Part shown: piece by piece, positions 17,747 through 26,700 of the stretch
Position numbering within the stretch: position 1 is the first letter of the stretch
How the letters are laid out: each line of letters opens with the position of its first letter
Assembly: GCA_024680815.1 (NCBI GenBank)
Contig: JAILBQ010000080.1
Coordinates: 1 to 48,867, forward strand
Direction: 5' to 3'
Source of the DNA: Lachnospiraceae bacterium
GTDB taxonomy: Bacteria > Bacillota > Clostridia > Lachnospirales > Lachnospiraceae
DNA length: 48,867 nucleotides
Position numbers and translations under genes: made by a program
Notes under the pieces: generated by a model
Database searches by the model: none
What the model was told of the DNA's origin: nothing
The model's input: only the letters and a program-made list of their open reading frames with translations

Positions 17747-18316
17747 ATGATTCATGAATTTTTGATAAATAAAGATGATTATGAGGCTTTTTATCCGCTG
17801 ATACCGCAGATGTACCGCGAAGAGCTGGAAAATGAAAGTCTTTTCGGCGTAGCATCCTTTGACGGTATCATAGATGAAGAGCACCTGGTGGGAGTCGTGC
17901 TTACCAGGATCAGGTTCCAGTGGCAGGAGATCGTCTGGGTGGCGCTTTCAGAGAGGTATTCCTTAATGGAGTACGGCGCTGACCTGATAAAGGCGAGAGT
18001 GGAGGATGCCAGGAACAGAGGCTTTCTCTTCGGCACCTACAGCGAGTTTCCCTCTACGGAGATACTCCGCAGGGAGTATTTCTCCTGTGCGGGGTTTTCT
18101 CATGAGCTGATACCTGCGCACACCTATACCATATATACAGCAGCCTTTGCCGGGAGACCGGTAAAGCTGTCTCCCGAAGAGGAGGCCCATTGCTCTACGG
18201 TACGGAACCTTACCGCAAGTCAGAGGAAGGGACTGGAGGACGCTTTGGCCTCTTCACGGGCAGCGCTTCCCTTAGAGTCTCCAATAAACTGGAACACATA
18301 TGACTGGGATGCCTAG
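17747..18316 (+). CDS. Tandem-GNAT-like protein, N-terminal fragment ended by an in-frame amber codon (locus A)
   Basis: The 189-residue ORF resembles the N-terminal half of a tandem-GNAT-like protein such as that encoded at 34915-35751. It has a helix-strand start, then WVALSERYSLMEYGADLIKA where GNAT motif A should be, but without the acetyl-CoA-binding R/QxxGxG. It stops at TAG 18314-18316. The same frame then stays open for a further 246 codons and supplies what looks like the second GNAT half. I read the TAG as a nonsense mutation in a longer gene, not a real end. Function unknown; it lies 42 nt after ackA with no clear promoter of its own. Confidence 0.6.
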   Translation: MIHEFLINKDDYEAFYPLIPQMYREELENESLFGVASFDGIIDEEHLVGVVLTRIRFQWQEIVWVALSERYSLMEYGADLIKARVEDARNRGFLFGTYSEFPSTEILRREYFSCAGFSHELIPAHTYTIYTAAFAGRPVKLSPEEEAHCSTVRNLTASQRKGLEDALASSRAALPLESPINWNTYDWDA

Positions 18317-18349
18317 GTCTGCTACCTGGATAAAGGTCTGGTAAAGGAC

Positions 18350-19060
18350 GTGCTCTTTGTCCGCAGGCTGCCTGAATTTTACTCCGTGGAGGGCAGGTTC
18401 GGAAACGATCACAAAAGCTTTCACGTGATGCTTGAGTATTTAAGGAAGATGGCGCCCCGGGTTCTCAACAGGAGGTCATACTTTGTGATACCCGCCATTA
18501 CTGAAGGCGCCGAAAAGATGCTTGACGAAGCGCCTCTGGCCAACGGGGATGAGCTGTCTTTGATGTGCAGAGGATATGAGAATGTAAAGAAAAGAAGGCC
18601 TCCTACCAAAAAGAACCTGGAGGCGTATTTAAATATGACGCCCCGGCAGCTGCTCGGAATAGATATGATGGACCCGGCTCCCCCTGTCGAAGGCAGCTCT
18701 CCTGCACCTGACGGAGAGGGGCTGGAAGAGTATTATGATGAAGAGATGCGGAAGAAATGTGCAGTATATGAGAGATTCTGGAACAAGATGGAAATCTGGT
18801 GCATAAAGGTGGGGCTGCCGTCCGTTATGCTTATGATACAAAAGCTTGCCGCAGACGGATACAAAATGTTCAGCGAAGGAAAAGCCGTATCCCCGGGGCT
18901 CAGGGATCTTGGATTTACCGGAAGACCGCTGTCTACTTCTGCGGAAAGAGCCAGGATGACAGCGCAGGTTGCAGGGATTATCGTATTGGAAAGGGAGCTT
19001 CGGGAAAAGCTTGAAAAGGATGTGGCGGCTCATTACAGGAAAAGGCGCAATATGAGGTAG
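18350..19060 (+). CDS. Continuation of the locus A tandem-GNAT-like protein plus a helical region (fragment)
   Basis: This ORF lies in the same frame as the preceding fragment, right after its amber codon; its first start codon (GTG) has no convincing ribosome binding site. The first 70 residues (from LFVRRLPEFYSVEG) look like the second half of the tandem-GNAT-like fold, comparable to residues 195-270 of the 34915 protein. After a Pro-rich linker the sequence becomes helical and charged. At 19040-19043 (AAAA) the reading frame appears to shift: this ORF ends 18 nt later, while the next frame continues with the same character. I treat it as the middle of a broken gene spanning 17747-20208. 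Confidence 0.55.
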   Translation: MLFVRRLPEFYSVEGRFGNDHKSFHVMLEYLRKMAPRVLNRRSYFVIPAITEGAEKMLDEAPLANGDELSLMCRGYENVKKRRPPTKKNLEAYLNMTPRQLLGIDMMDPAPPVEGSSPAPDGEGLEEYYDEEMRKKCAVYERFWNKMEIWCIKVGLPSVMLMIQKLAADGYKMFSEGKAVSPGLRDLGFTGRPLSTSAERARMTAQVAGIIVLERELREKLEKDVAAHYRKRRNMR

Positions 19061-19089
19061 ACAGGCAGATCGCCGACACCGTACGGGAG

Positions 19090-20208
19090 GTGGCAGCCGC
19101 ATTCTTTGCCCTTACAGGAAAAAATATTTATACCGGGGAGGAGATCCCCGCAGGGGATCGCCTTGAAACCGGGGTAAGTGCCAGAGCCGCTATGGTAAGG
19201 CTCAACAATCTGACCATGGACTACGACTCCATGGTGACTGAAAGGATGATCGCCATAACGGAGGAAGAAGAAGATTTTAAAACAGCACTGGCAGAGCGGC
19301 TTAAGGCACGGAAAGACGACTTTGAGAAAGAGGAAAATGCACTCCGGGAAAAGATAAGGACGTCGGAAGCTTATGCAAAGAACAGGGAAAAGGTCGATAA
19401 GGCCATGGCAGAGAGGAAGAAGTTTTACGAAAAACGCTCTGCAATATCCGCAAAGATCGACGTTTTGTGTGAACGGGCAGAATTTGCCGGCAGACGCGAG
19501 CTTGCAGAGGGGCTTTATTTCTACGAGCAAAGAACAGCGGAATACTATACAGACAGCATAAGAGCTTACCTGTCGAACCTTTTTGAACAGGAGCCGATGC
19601 CTGCTATGGCGGGTATCTATGTCAGTGTAAATATAGACCCCGGGGTAGTCTGTCCCGATCCGAAAAAGATACTTGATTCGCAGATCGCAAAGCTGGATCC
19701 GGGATTTGAAAGGATCTCGGAAGAGGATAAGAAAAATGCCACTCTCTTTCTGGCCCTGGAGAGGATGCAGCGGAGAACCGGTGCAGCTTCGTACCGGCAG
19801 GACGAGGGGATCACGGATGGTGCATACGATCTGGATGAAGTTTTTAAACTGCTTGAGAAGCTTGAGGCAAAGGTTAAAGAGCACAATGTCATCTTCCGTG
19901 AGCTTATGCTTCCGGAGATGTTCGTAAAGCTTCCGGAGCTGGTGGAGCTGTTTGACGAAGCAAAGAGCCTTAGAGATGCAGCGTCTTATCTTCTGGATGA
20001 GGGCTTTGACAGGCTTGATGAGCGGTATGAGCTTTATCAGAAGAGTTCGGCTGTATATGACACGCTTTTTAACAGGGCGAGGCATATCGTGGTGGCAAGC
20101 CGCATGACTATCAACGAGCTGGCGGAGACATACCAGGATTATCATTCCACGGATTATGCTTACTGTTATGACAGGATTGTAAAGATCAGCGAGGAGGGTG
20201 CAAGATGA
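19090..20208 (+). CDS. Large helical protein of unknown function, C-terminal part (locus A, broken gene)
   Basis: The 372-residue ORF is highly charged and almost all helix, with a strong coiled-coil stretch at about residues 55-130 (repeated Lys/Glu with LKARKDDFEKEENALREK). There is no signal peptide, membrane helix or recognisable domain. Its apparent GTG start has no ribosome binding site, and the frame is open upstream to 19015. Restoring one A in the 19040-19043 run would join it to the preceding fragment, giving one gene of about 820 codons. The stop overlaps the next start as ATGA (20205-20208), so the end is genuine. Confidence 0.6.
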   Translation: MAAAFFALTGKNIYTGEEIPAGDRLETGVSARAAMVRLNNLTMDYDSMVTERMIAITEEEEDFKTALAERLKARKDDFEKEENALREKIRTSEAYAKNREKVDKAMAERKKFYEKRSAISAKIDVLCERAEFAGRRELAEGLYFYEQRTAEYYTDSIRAYLSNLFEQEPMPAMAGIYVSVNIDPGVVCPDPKKILDSQIAKLDPGFERISEEDKKNATLFLALERMQRRTGAASYRQDEGITDGAYDLDEVFKLLEKLEAKVKEHNVIFRELMLPEMFVKLPELVELFDEAKSLRDAASYLLDEGFDRLDERYELYQKSSAVYDTLFNRARHIVVASRMTINELAETYQDYHSTDYAYCYDRIVKISEEGAR

Positions 20209-20315
20209 GCGGAAAAAATGACGGAACAAATACTGCGGGACCGCAGGCTATGTCCATAAAAAGCATGATAAGGAGAATGGTGTTTTTATCACCATGGAGC
20301 CCGGATACGCTATAG
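20205..20315 (+). CDS. True 5' end of the locus A giant gene, cut off by a frameshift
   Basis: ATG 20205 follows GAGGAGG by about 7 nt and overlaps the preceding stop as ATGA, a textbook coupled start. The frame gives only 36 residues before TAG 20313-20315. One extra base in the A5 run at 20258-20262 would continue it as MSIKKHDKENGVFITMEPG into the 4-kb ORF that follows, which otherwise has no ribosome binding site. Confidence 0.55.
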   Translation: MSGKNDGTNTAGPQAMSIKSMIRRMVFLSPWSPDTL

Positions 20316-23300
20316 CTCTTCAGGATACCGGTTTATATGCCTACAGTGAATATAAGATGGCCAAAGACGAGGAAGATACATACAAAGAGCACATTGAAGC
20401 CCTTACCAGGGAAATTGAGACATTGCAGGAGAACATCAGCAAGGCTCAGAAGGCCTCCTTTGTGGAAAAGCCGCCTCTTGAGCTGAAGCATAAAAAGGCA
20501 GACGAAAATGCCATGGGGCCGGGAGCCGGACGATACTTAAAAGAGTTGCTCTTTGGCGAGGATAAACTAAGTAATGTAGGGGAAGAGGATCAAAGACAGA
20601 TAATAAGCAGGACAGAGCGGCTGCTTCCCGCACTGATGGGAGAGGATGCAGTTGAGCTCGGACAGTTGAATCCCGATAAGATAGTGGAGCTGGCCAATAT
20701 CCTTTTTGAACGGTTTACAAAGGATGGGAATTTTGTTGAAGCCTGTGAGAAAAAGGGCGCATACTGGGAGTATTTCCTGGACAGAGCCTTTGCGGGAAAG
20801 GATTCGGACAGCTATGAGGGCTACCGGCAGAAAAGGGAAATGGAGCGGCTGGCGGCAGGAGTTTATCTATACGGCTGCGATGAGTACAAAAAGACAGGGC
20901 GCTGGCACCTTCGTATCAAGGGCTTATCGGGCGATAATGGCAAGGGGGATGACGCTGCCACAAGGGGCAGGGATCGTCTTGAGATGATGCAGGGTATGAC
21001 CGGCATGATCAAGGCGCTGTTTGAGTCAAACGACCTCAAGCCGCCGCTGAGTATATATGAATTCAAAAGAGAGCAGCTTCGAGCCCAGAATGCAGGCAAT
21101 AAGGGGAGCGCGGCCTTTAAGAGCAAATACAGAGACTATCTGGAGGCTCAATTCAGGAAGGCAGGAAAACAGTTAAAGAAAGACAAGCTGGACCCGAAGA
21201 TCGATTTCATGGACAAAACCTATGAAAGCTGGTCTTCGCTCTGCAGACTTGTAAAGGATAATTACAGCCTCTACGGCGTGGATCATGACGCGGAAGCCCT
21301 TGCAGATGTGATCGGCGATTCTATGAGCGAAAAGGATCATGACAGGTTCCTTGAAAAGGTAGCTTCCCTGGAAGATAAGTACCATGAGACCGTGCTGGGC
21401 AGTGACATCAGCAAGAGCCGTATGATAACTGATGATATGAAGCATTATCTTGCCGGGGCGATCTATACCGGCGACATAAAGTTCATAAACGATTCTTCCC
21501 TGTTTATGAGGATAGTGGCGGCAGACAAAGAGGGATGCAAAAAAAAGGCCGAAAGGCTCAATGACAGGATAAAAACCTTTAAGGAGAAAGACGGAGGTCT
21601 TTTCATCGACACGCTGCTTTCGGATCAGAGGTTTTTGGAGCATATAGCCGCAGACACTGACACGGAGTATAAGAATTTCATAAATGAGATAAAGCCCGCT
21701 CTGGATGCCGTATTAAAGGAGTTTAAGGGGCACTCTTATTTCGACCAGTATATTCTCGAGAAAAAGGGTGAGATCTGCGATATCATCATGGATCACAGAA
21801 CCGCTCATCTGGATGTTATCCTGAAGCTTAATGAGCTGGACAAAGAGATCGAGGCTGTAAAGATCGGCGGAAAGACCTTTGGTTCCATCTTAAATGACAG
21901 GATCGCCGCAAATGAGATGGCAAAAGAAAAGCCGGATCAGAAGAAGGTGAAAAGCGGCGCTGAAATGGTTGATGCCATAACGCTTATGGGAGCCGAGGCT
22001 GTTTTAGATGACCGCATCAAAAATTTAGCTGTAATAAACAGAGCATTCCTGCAGGAAGACAGAGAACAGAGATCCGACGAGGATATTCAGGCGAGGAAGA
22101 AAAGGCTTGAGGATTTAGAAGATCTGAAGAAGGAGGGAGAGAATGTCGTTTTAAATAAGAAATCGGGCAGGGAGTTATTTAACGGGATCTTTTCTTTTAC
22201 TCAGGCCGGTTTTAAAACGCTGGACGTCAATAAGTTTTCGGCAGATGATATAGCTCCCAACTATAAAGAGGGCCTTGAGCTTATAATGCATCAGGCGGAA
22301 TTCTATATGAACGATCCTTTCCTGGAGACCTTCTATGCCACCATGGTTAAGAAGCTTATCTTTGATGCGTATAAAAACCTTTATGAGGATTTTCTTTCCG
22401 ACACGAAGGCGCTTCTTAACATGAGAGTCTTTTCCATGGCAGCGGACAATGCGATATCAGAGAAGAATAATATCTCTGCCATAGAAAAAACACCCCTTAA
22501 GCTTGGACTTTTCGAGTACTTCGCCGAAATGCTGATAAATGGTGAGCCGGGCAAAGTAGAAAGCTACAGGTATCTTATCGATAAGTTGTTTCAGAATAAG
22601 TTCGGCGAATTTGACCTGACAGGATATATCAGGGACGATAAGGGCGGCATGAGCGGCGGCATCGGCTATGATTTTGCCAAAGGCGAGAGGATCGATCAGA
22701 AGAAGGCGAGGGAGGTATTTGAAAAGCAGCTGAAGGAAAAACTGAGTCATTCTGCAAATAAGACTATGGGTCACCTGACTGAGGACGATAAGCTTCTGAT
22801 GCATTACATCATGCACAACAGAAGGGGAGCCAGTTCCGCGAAGAAGATACTGTCAAAACTGACGAAAAACACTGATGAATATGATGTCGGGGACGGCGAT
22901 AACACAGCCTTTATTCAGTACATAAAGGGTGAACCCTTAAATGAGGCTGTTATAGGCATAGATTATGTGGAACTGGCAAAATACCTTACCCTTGAAGACC
23001 GCTGGAAGGAAGAGGCTGAGCTTGCTATCCGCACCGTCGCCGAGGCAAGGAGGGTAAAGGAGGTCAACGATCTATTTGTCGACGTAAAGGCAAAGAATGA
23101 GGTTTTGGACGAAGCCTGGGCTAAAGGCCAGCTTGACTGTGCCATGGAGGTGGTCTTTGACCATATATCCGACCTCAAGGAGGACAAGATCATGTCGGGA
23201 AAGGAGAAGATGTGGAGACTGTATACAATCATGCGTGCCTACAGCCCCTTCTTCGACGATTACAAAAAGCTTGTGGATATGGGTACCATACCCTATGATG

Positions 23301-24304
23301 AGCACGCGTACTATGGTATGCCCGTGCTGTACGAAAAGCTTGCGGAGTATTTTTCCTTTGGTGAAAACAAGGCCGGGGTCGAGAAAATGATATACCAGAC
23401 CAAGCTCTGCAAAGAGATCGGTATCTACGACGAAACGGAGATGGAAACGGTCCTTGCACAGCAGGGCGAAGCGATCATTGCCCAAAAGATAAAAGAGGAC
23501 GACAGCAGGAACAGAGCGACAAAGTTAATAACGGATTATCTGGATGAAAAGACAGGGGAGAAGCACAGGCCAAAGCGGCTTACTACCGATCCCGAGGAAA
23601 AGGAATTCCTGCCCCAGGTTGTGGCAGGCGCAAAGGCTATTGACAGATATATCGCGGACTGTGCCAGAAAATGGAAGGGGGATTCTTCGGCGAACTTTGC
23701 CATAGAGATATTAAGCTATCCCCTTCGGGAGAGGCTTTTTATATACTACCTCATTGAAAACGAAAAAGAGACGGCTCCTTCGGAGCTTGACTGCGCCATG
23801 GCGCTTACGGGATATGTTCCCAATCTTATCAATTTCGATAAGAAACTATACAATTTCTTTATTGCACCCGTAAGTTTTATCAAAAAGATCCCCAAGGTAA
23901 CAGACCTGGGAGACAAATTCGGTATCATCGATTCTATGGGAGCATTTTCCACCTCAAAGCTGGAAACGGGCATGAGGATGCTCGACAGCACCAAGTGGAG
24001 ATTCAGCGATTATTTAAAGAAGCTGTCGGATGACAGGAAGGACTTTAGCGACAAGGATGTTCCCGAGGAAGTAAAGGTCCGCCAGAGCCTGTATATCACG
24101 ATGATGGATGAGATCTCCCGGCAGAGGATCATGCTCGCGGGAAGGGGCCTGGAGGAGGCGAGGAATGATCCCGAGATAATGCGGCAGGATCAGAGGCTGA
24201 AACGGCTTTTCAGAAAACTGCTCCGGGCGAATGATGCGGTGGCCAGGCTTATGCAGGATGAGGAGACAGTGGCAAAGTATAAGGGGATGGAAGATCGACG
24301 GTGA
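20294..24304 (+). CDS. Giant helical protein of unknown function (locus A)
   Basis: This 1336-residue ORF encodes a charged, predominantly helical protein without signal peptide, clear membrane helix or recognised catalytic motif. Its beginning (residues 14-55) is a predicted coiled coil. The listed ATG lies 18 nt beyond the nearest AAGGAG, so the real start is probably 20205 with a one-base frameshift at 20258-20262. The 3' end is probably also displaced: a one-base change in the G4 run at 24283-24286 would fuse it to the 24231-25256 frame, giving about 1680 residues. It follows the tandem-GNAT-like gene, the same order as in locus B (34915-43832). I do not recognise the family. Having stayed open for 4 kb, any decay is recent. 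Confidence 0.6.
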   Translation: MEPGYAIALQDTGLYAYSEYKMAKDEEDTYKEHIEALTREIETLQENISKAQKASFVEKPPLELKHKKADENAMGPGAGRYLKELLFGEDKLSNVGEEDQRQIISRTERLLPALMGEDAVELGQLNPDKIVELANILFERFTKDGNFVEACEKKGAYWEYFLDRAFAGKDSDSYEGYRQKREMERLAAGVYLYGCDEYKKTGRWHLRIKGLSGDNGKGDDAATRGRDRLEMMQGMTGMIKALFESNDLKPPLSIYEFKREQLRAQNAGNKGSAAFKSKYRDYLEAQFRKAGKQLKKDKLDPKIDFMDKTYESWSSLCRLVKDNYSLYGVDHDAEALADVIGDSMSEKDHDRFLEKVASLEDKYHETVLGSDISKSRMITDDMKHYLAGAIYTGDIKFINDSSLFMRIVAADKEGCKKKAERLNDRIKTFKEKDGGLFIDTLLSDQRFLEHIAADTDTEYKNFINEIKPALDAVLKEFKGHSYFDQYILEKKGEICDIIMDHRTAHLDVILKLNELDKEIEAVKIGGKTFGSILNDRIAANEMAKEKPDQKKVKSGAEMVDAITLMGAEAVLDDRIKNLAVINRAFLQEDREQRSDEDIQARKKRLEDLEDLKKEGENVVLNKKSGRELFNGIFSFTQAGFKTLDVNKFSADDIAPNYKEGLELIMHQAEFYMNDPFLETFYATMVKKLIFDAYKNLYEDFLSDTKALLNMRVFSMAADNAISEKNNISAIEKTPLKLGLFEYFAEMLINGEPGKVESYRYLIDKLFQNKFGEFDLTGYIRDDKGGMSGGIGYDFAKGERIDQKKAREVFEKQLKEKLSHSANKTMGHLTEDDKLLMHYIMHNRRGASSAKKILSKLTKNTDEYDVGDGDNTAFIQYIKGEPLNEAVIGIDYVELAKYLTLEDRWKEEAELAIRTVAEARRVKEVNDLFVDVKAKNEVLDEAWAKGQLDCAMEVVFDHISDLKEDKIMSGKEKMWRLYTIMRAYSPFFDDYKKLVDMGTIPYDEHAYYGMPVLYEKLAEYFSFGENKAGVEKMIYQTKLCKEIGIYDETEMETVLAQQGEAIIAQKIKEDDSRNRATKLITDYLDEKTGEKHRPKRLTTDPEEKEFLPQVVAGAKAIDRYIADCARKWKGDSSANFAIEILSYPLRERLFIYYLIENEKETAPSELDCAMALTGYVPNLINFDKKLYNFFIAPVSFIKKIPKVTDLGDKFGIIDSMGAFSTSKLETGMRMLDSTKWRFSDYLKKLSDDRKDFSDKDVPEEVKVRQSLYITMMDEISRQRIMLAGRGLEEARNDPEIMRQDQRLKRLFRKLLRANDAVARLMQDEETVAKYKGMEDRR

Positions 24305-25256
24305 TAAGCCGGTGGATCTGATGAAGGACAGCGGTCTGGTTACCCTTTTGTCGGGTTTTTATGTAGTCTCGGCATGTATTGATGCTAAGCGCCTGTCCAT
24401 GCCGGGGCTCAGTACGGAGCAGATGGTACGGCATAGTGCCGACCTTGTGGGAAATATTGCAGGATTCCTGGACAACTTAACTCCCTTTGGACAGGGCACC
24501 ATGATGGTCACGAGTATGATCAAGGAAGGGATATCGGCAGACCAGAAGGAAGATGTCAGAGATGCCGAACGTGAAACTTATCTCAGAGCTCTGCAGACAA
24601 GCGAAACCTTAAGGGACGAGCCGGGACATGAAAATGATATCCGCCTGACCGATGCCGTGCAGAATATAGCTTCCATGCAGAAGAATATGTCCGACGCCGA
24701 GATGAAGCGCAATATGCTCAGGGCAACGGAGTGCTGTCTCTCCATTGCCACGGTATTGACCGGCGGGGGCTTTCTGGTGCTCCCCGCTATCGAAGAGGTG
24801 ATAAAGGTTTACAGATGGATCTCGTCCTTCTGGGACAACAGGGAGCAGAGGCTGAAGACCATAGACGAGTTTCTGGAGCTGGATGAGCTGGTTGAAAGGT
24901 TTAAGGAAAGGGAATATGGAAATCTGGATGAGGTGACAAAGAAAAAGTACGGCGAGACTGATGATGATATCAAAAAAACACTGCGCCAGCAGGTATTGGG
25001 CATGATGCATTTTTCAACCGTTGACCAGTTCTTTGAGGAGATCTCCATCCAGTACGCAACCATGATGCACTGGTACATATTCCACGATGAGAACAAGAAG
25101 ATGATTCTTGAGGGCGAAAAAGACAAGATAGAAAAGAGAGCAGCCTACTGCAAGCTTTTTCCGGGACTTGTTTTTAAATACCCCGCCAGCGAGGAGGATA
25201 CTCCTTCTCCGAGGATCGATGACATAGCTGCAAATCTCATAAGATCGGTGAACTGA
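24231..25256 (+). CDS. C-terminal segment of the locus A giant protein in a shifted frame
   Basis: The 341-codon frame overlaps the giant gene by 74 nt, and its ATG has no ribosome binding site. The first 20 residues are an out-of-frame reading of the giant gene. Meaningful sequence begins near IDGDKPVDLMKDSG (24294). It contains two apolar stretches, VTLLSGFYVVSACI (about residues 37-50) and CLSIATVLTGGGFLVLPAI (about 168-186), which could insert into a membrane, then a charged helical tail. It is best read as the true C-terminus of the upstream protein after a one-base insertion at 24283-24286. A separate protein expressed by reinitiation is less likely. Confidence 0.5.
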   Translation: MMRWPGLCRMRRQWQSIRGWKIDGDKPVDLMKDSGLVTLLSGFYVVSACIDAKRLSMPGLSTEQMVRHSADLVGNIAGFLDNLTPFGQGTMMVTSMIKEGISADQKEDVRDAERETYLRALQTSETLRDEPGHENDIRLTDAVQNIASMQKNMSDAEMKRNMLRATECCLSIATVLTGGGFLVLPAIEEVIKVYRWISSFWDNREQRLKTIDEFLELDELVERFKEREYGNLDEVTKKKYGETDDDIKKTLRQQVLGMMHFSTVDQFFEEISIQYATMMHWYIFHDENKKMILEGEKDKIEKRAAYCKLFPGLVFKYPASEEDTPSPRIDDIAANLIRSVN

Positions 25257-25311
25257 TGTCGGGGAAATCCGGCATAATCATGAAAATAAAATTATATGGG
25301 AGGAAATCAGG

Positions 25312-26109
25312 ATGAAAAGAAAGGTTGTAGCAACGGTGATTATTTTAAGTCTGGCACTCGTTTTTTCGGGGCTTTGCGGATGCGGGAAGGAAGCGGAAGA
25401 GGCTCCGGCAGATCAGGCTATGGAGGATCCCGAAGAGGGCAGGGGAGATTTGATCACGGATGAAGAGCAGTTTGCGGATCCGGAAGAAGAGCCGGCTGAA
25501 GAACCGGCTGAAGAACCGGAGGATGTCGAAGGCACTGACGAGGCAGAGGGAAATGACAGTGGTTATGCAGTTTACATGGATAAGATAAATGAACTTAAGT
25601 CCGAGGGGCTGGCGGATCAGTTCACACTTGCATATATCAATGATGACGGGAGTGACACTCCCGAGCTTATTGCAAGTGATTCCACAGGATCTTTTGATCA
25701 TGAAAACGCATTCATTTTTACTTTTTACAATGGGGAGGTCGTTGAGGTTGCAAGCGTCATCGCAGGCGTTGACGGAGGCAATCTTGATTATGCGATAGGG
25801 GCAAACCTCATCCACATAAGCGGTGCGGCTGCCGGAATGAGAGACGTGTTCTCAAGGATAGAGAACGGAAAGCTCGAGGAAGTATTTGTGGCCGAAGCGT
25901 CAGGCATGGACGAAGACACTGAGTATTCCATAAACGGAAGCAGTGTTAAGGAAGAAGAATACTATAAGCAGATAAACACATTCCTTGAGCCGTATAATCC
26001 TCTTGTCCGTATCGCCTGTGACGGGTTGTATGAGGTTGAATATACCTGTAAAGACGGATACGGCGGTTTCGAGCAGGGAAGTTCAGAGGAGTACAGTCTG
26101 ACCAGGTAG
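25312..26109 (+). CDS. Acidic lipoprotein of unknown function
   Basis: The 265-residue precursor has a basic start, a hydrophobic stretch and a lipobox ending in Gly-Cys (GLCGCG) at about residues 21-26, so it should be lipid-anchored outside the membrane. A Glu/Pro-rich linker (about 28-85, with repeated EEPAEEP) precedes a globular part with YINDDGSDTPELI, an acidic loop like those in calcium-binding or beta-propeller-type proteins. The ATG follows GGGAGGAAA. It lies 55 nt after the locus A giant gene and may belong to the same transcript. Other acidic lipoproteins lie at 26667-27212 and 27424-28602. Confidence 0.75.
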   Translation: MKRKVVATVIILSLALVFSGLCGCGKEAEEAPADQAMEDPEEGRGDLITDEEQFADPEEEPAEEPAEEPEDVEGTDEAEGNDSGYAVYMDKINELKSEGLADQFTLAYINDDGSDTPELIASDSTGSFDHENAFIFTFYNGEVVEVASVIAGVDGGNLDYAIGANLIHISGAAAGMRDVFSRIENGKLEEVFVAEASGMDEDTEYSINGSSVKEEEYYKQINTFLEPYNPLVRIACDGLYEVEYTCKDGYGGFEQGSSEEYSLTR

Positions 26110-26150
26110 ATCGCAGGATAAAAGGAGGCGGAGCGGAAAGCAGCGGGCCG

Positions 26151-26700
26151 GTGAAGGGTGTTGCCGGAGAAAAATATACAGCGGATTTCAACGGCCATAC
26201 CTATCAGTTCATAGATGAAGATACGACCTGGGAGGAAGCAAGAAAAATGTGTGTCGCCCGCGGTGGCCATTTGGTGACCGTTACGTCTGCGGATGAGGAC
26301 GGAGATGCCCTCTATGTATATGACGGCGACGCCATGTATGTCTATGCGAGAAACATCACATCGGCAGCCGAGAAAACACAAGGGGATTTGGCAGCGTTCT
26401 GTGCGGCGAAGGCCGAAGATCAGGTTGTAAGGGACTTTACAAAGCTGTTCGGGCCCCCACGAATACGGATGGAGTAAAACGCGAAGGAGGAGACGGGAAA
26501 AACCGCGTATGTGTGATCACGGGAAATATGTGGAACGATAATGCAGATATGCATTTTAAATCAAAAGTGGTCATATCAGGAAAAAAGAATAATTTCCTGG
26601 TGATGTATACAGCGTTTTGGAGATACGGCGATAAGGTGAGCGCTGACCGTTACAGCAAAATCTCTGTTACACCCTGGGGTAAGGGCGATATTGGCAGTGA
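26151..26700 (+). pseudogene. Remnant of a C-type-lectin-like domain protein
   Basis: Frame 3 (26151-26477) reads KYTADFNGHTYQFIDEDTTW, EEARKMCVARGGHLVTVTSA, which is the opening of a C-type lectin-like domain (Trp-xx-Ala-xx-x-Cys...Gly-Gly-His-Leu). The frame then stops at 26477. Removing one C from the C5 run at 26454-26458 continues it as TNTDGVKREGGDGKNRVCVI, then TGNMWNDNADMHFKSKVVIS, until it collides with the antisense lipoprotein gene after about 26660. No proper start with a ribosome binding site or signal peptide is seen: the 5' end is missing as well. Best read as a truncated, frameshifted remnant of a lectin-like surface protein. Confidence 0.6.

Noticed and set aside
19033..20229. 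A 398-codon open frame on the minus strand opposite locus A
   Set aside because: It lacks a ribosome site, has no recognisable domain and a composition rich in Leu/Arg/Cys/His expected from antisense reading of a Glu/Lys-rich helical protein.
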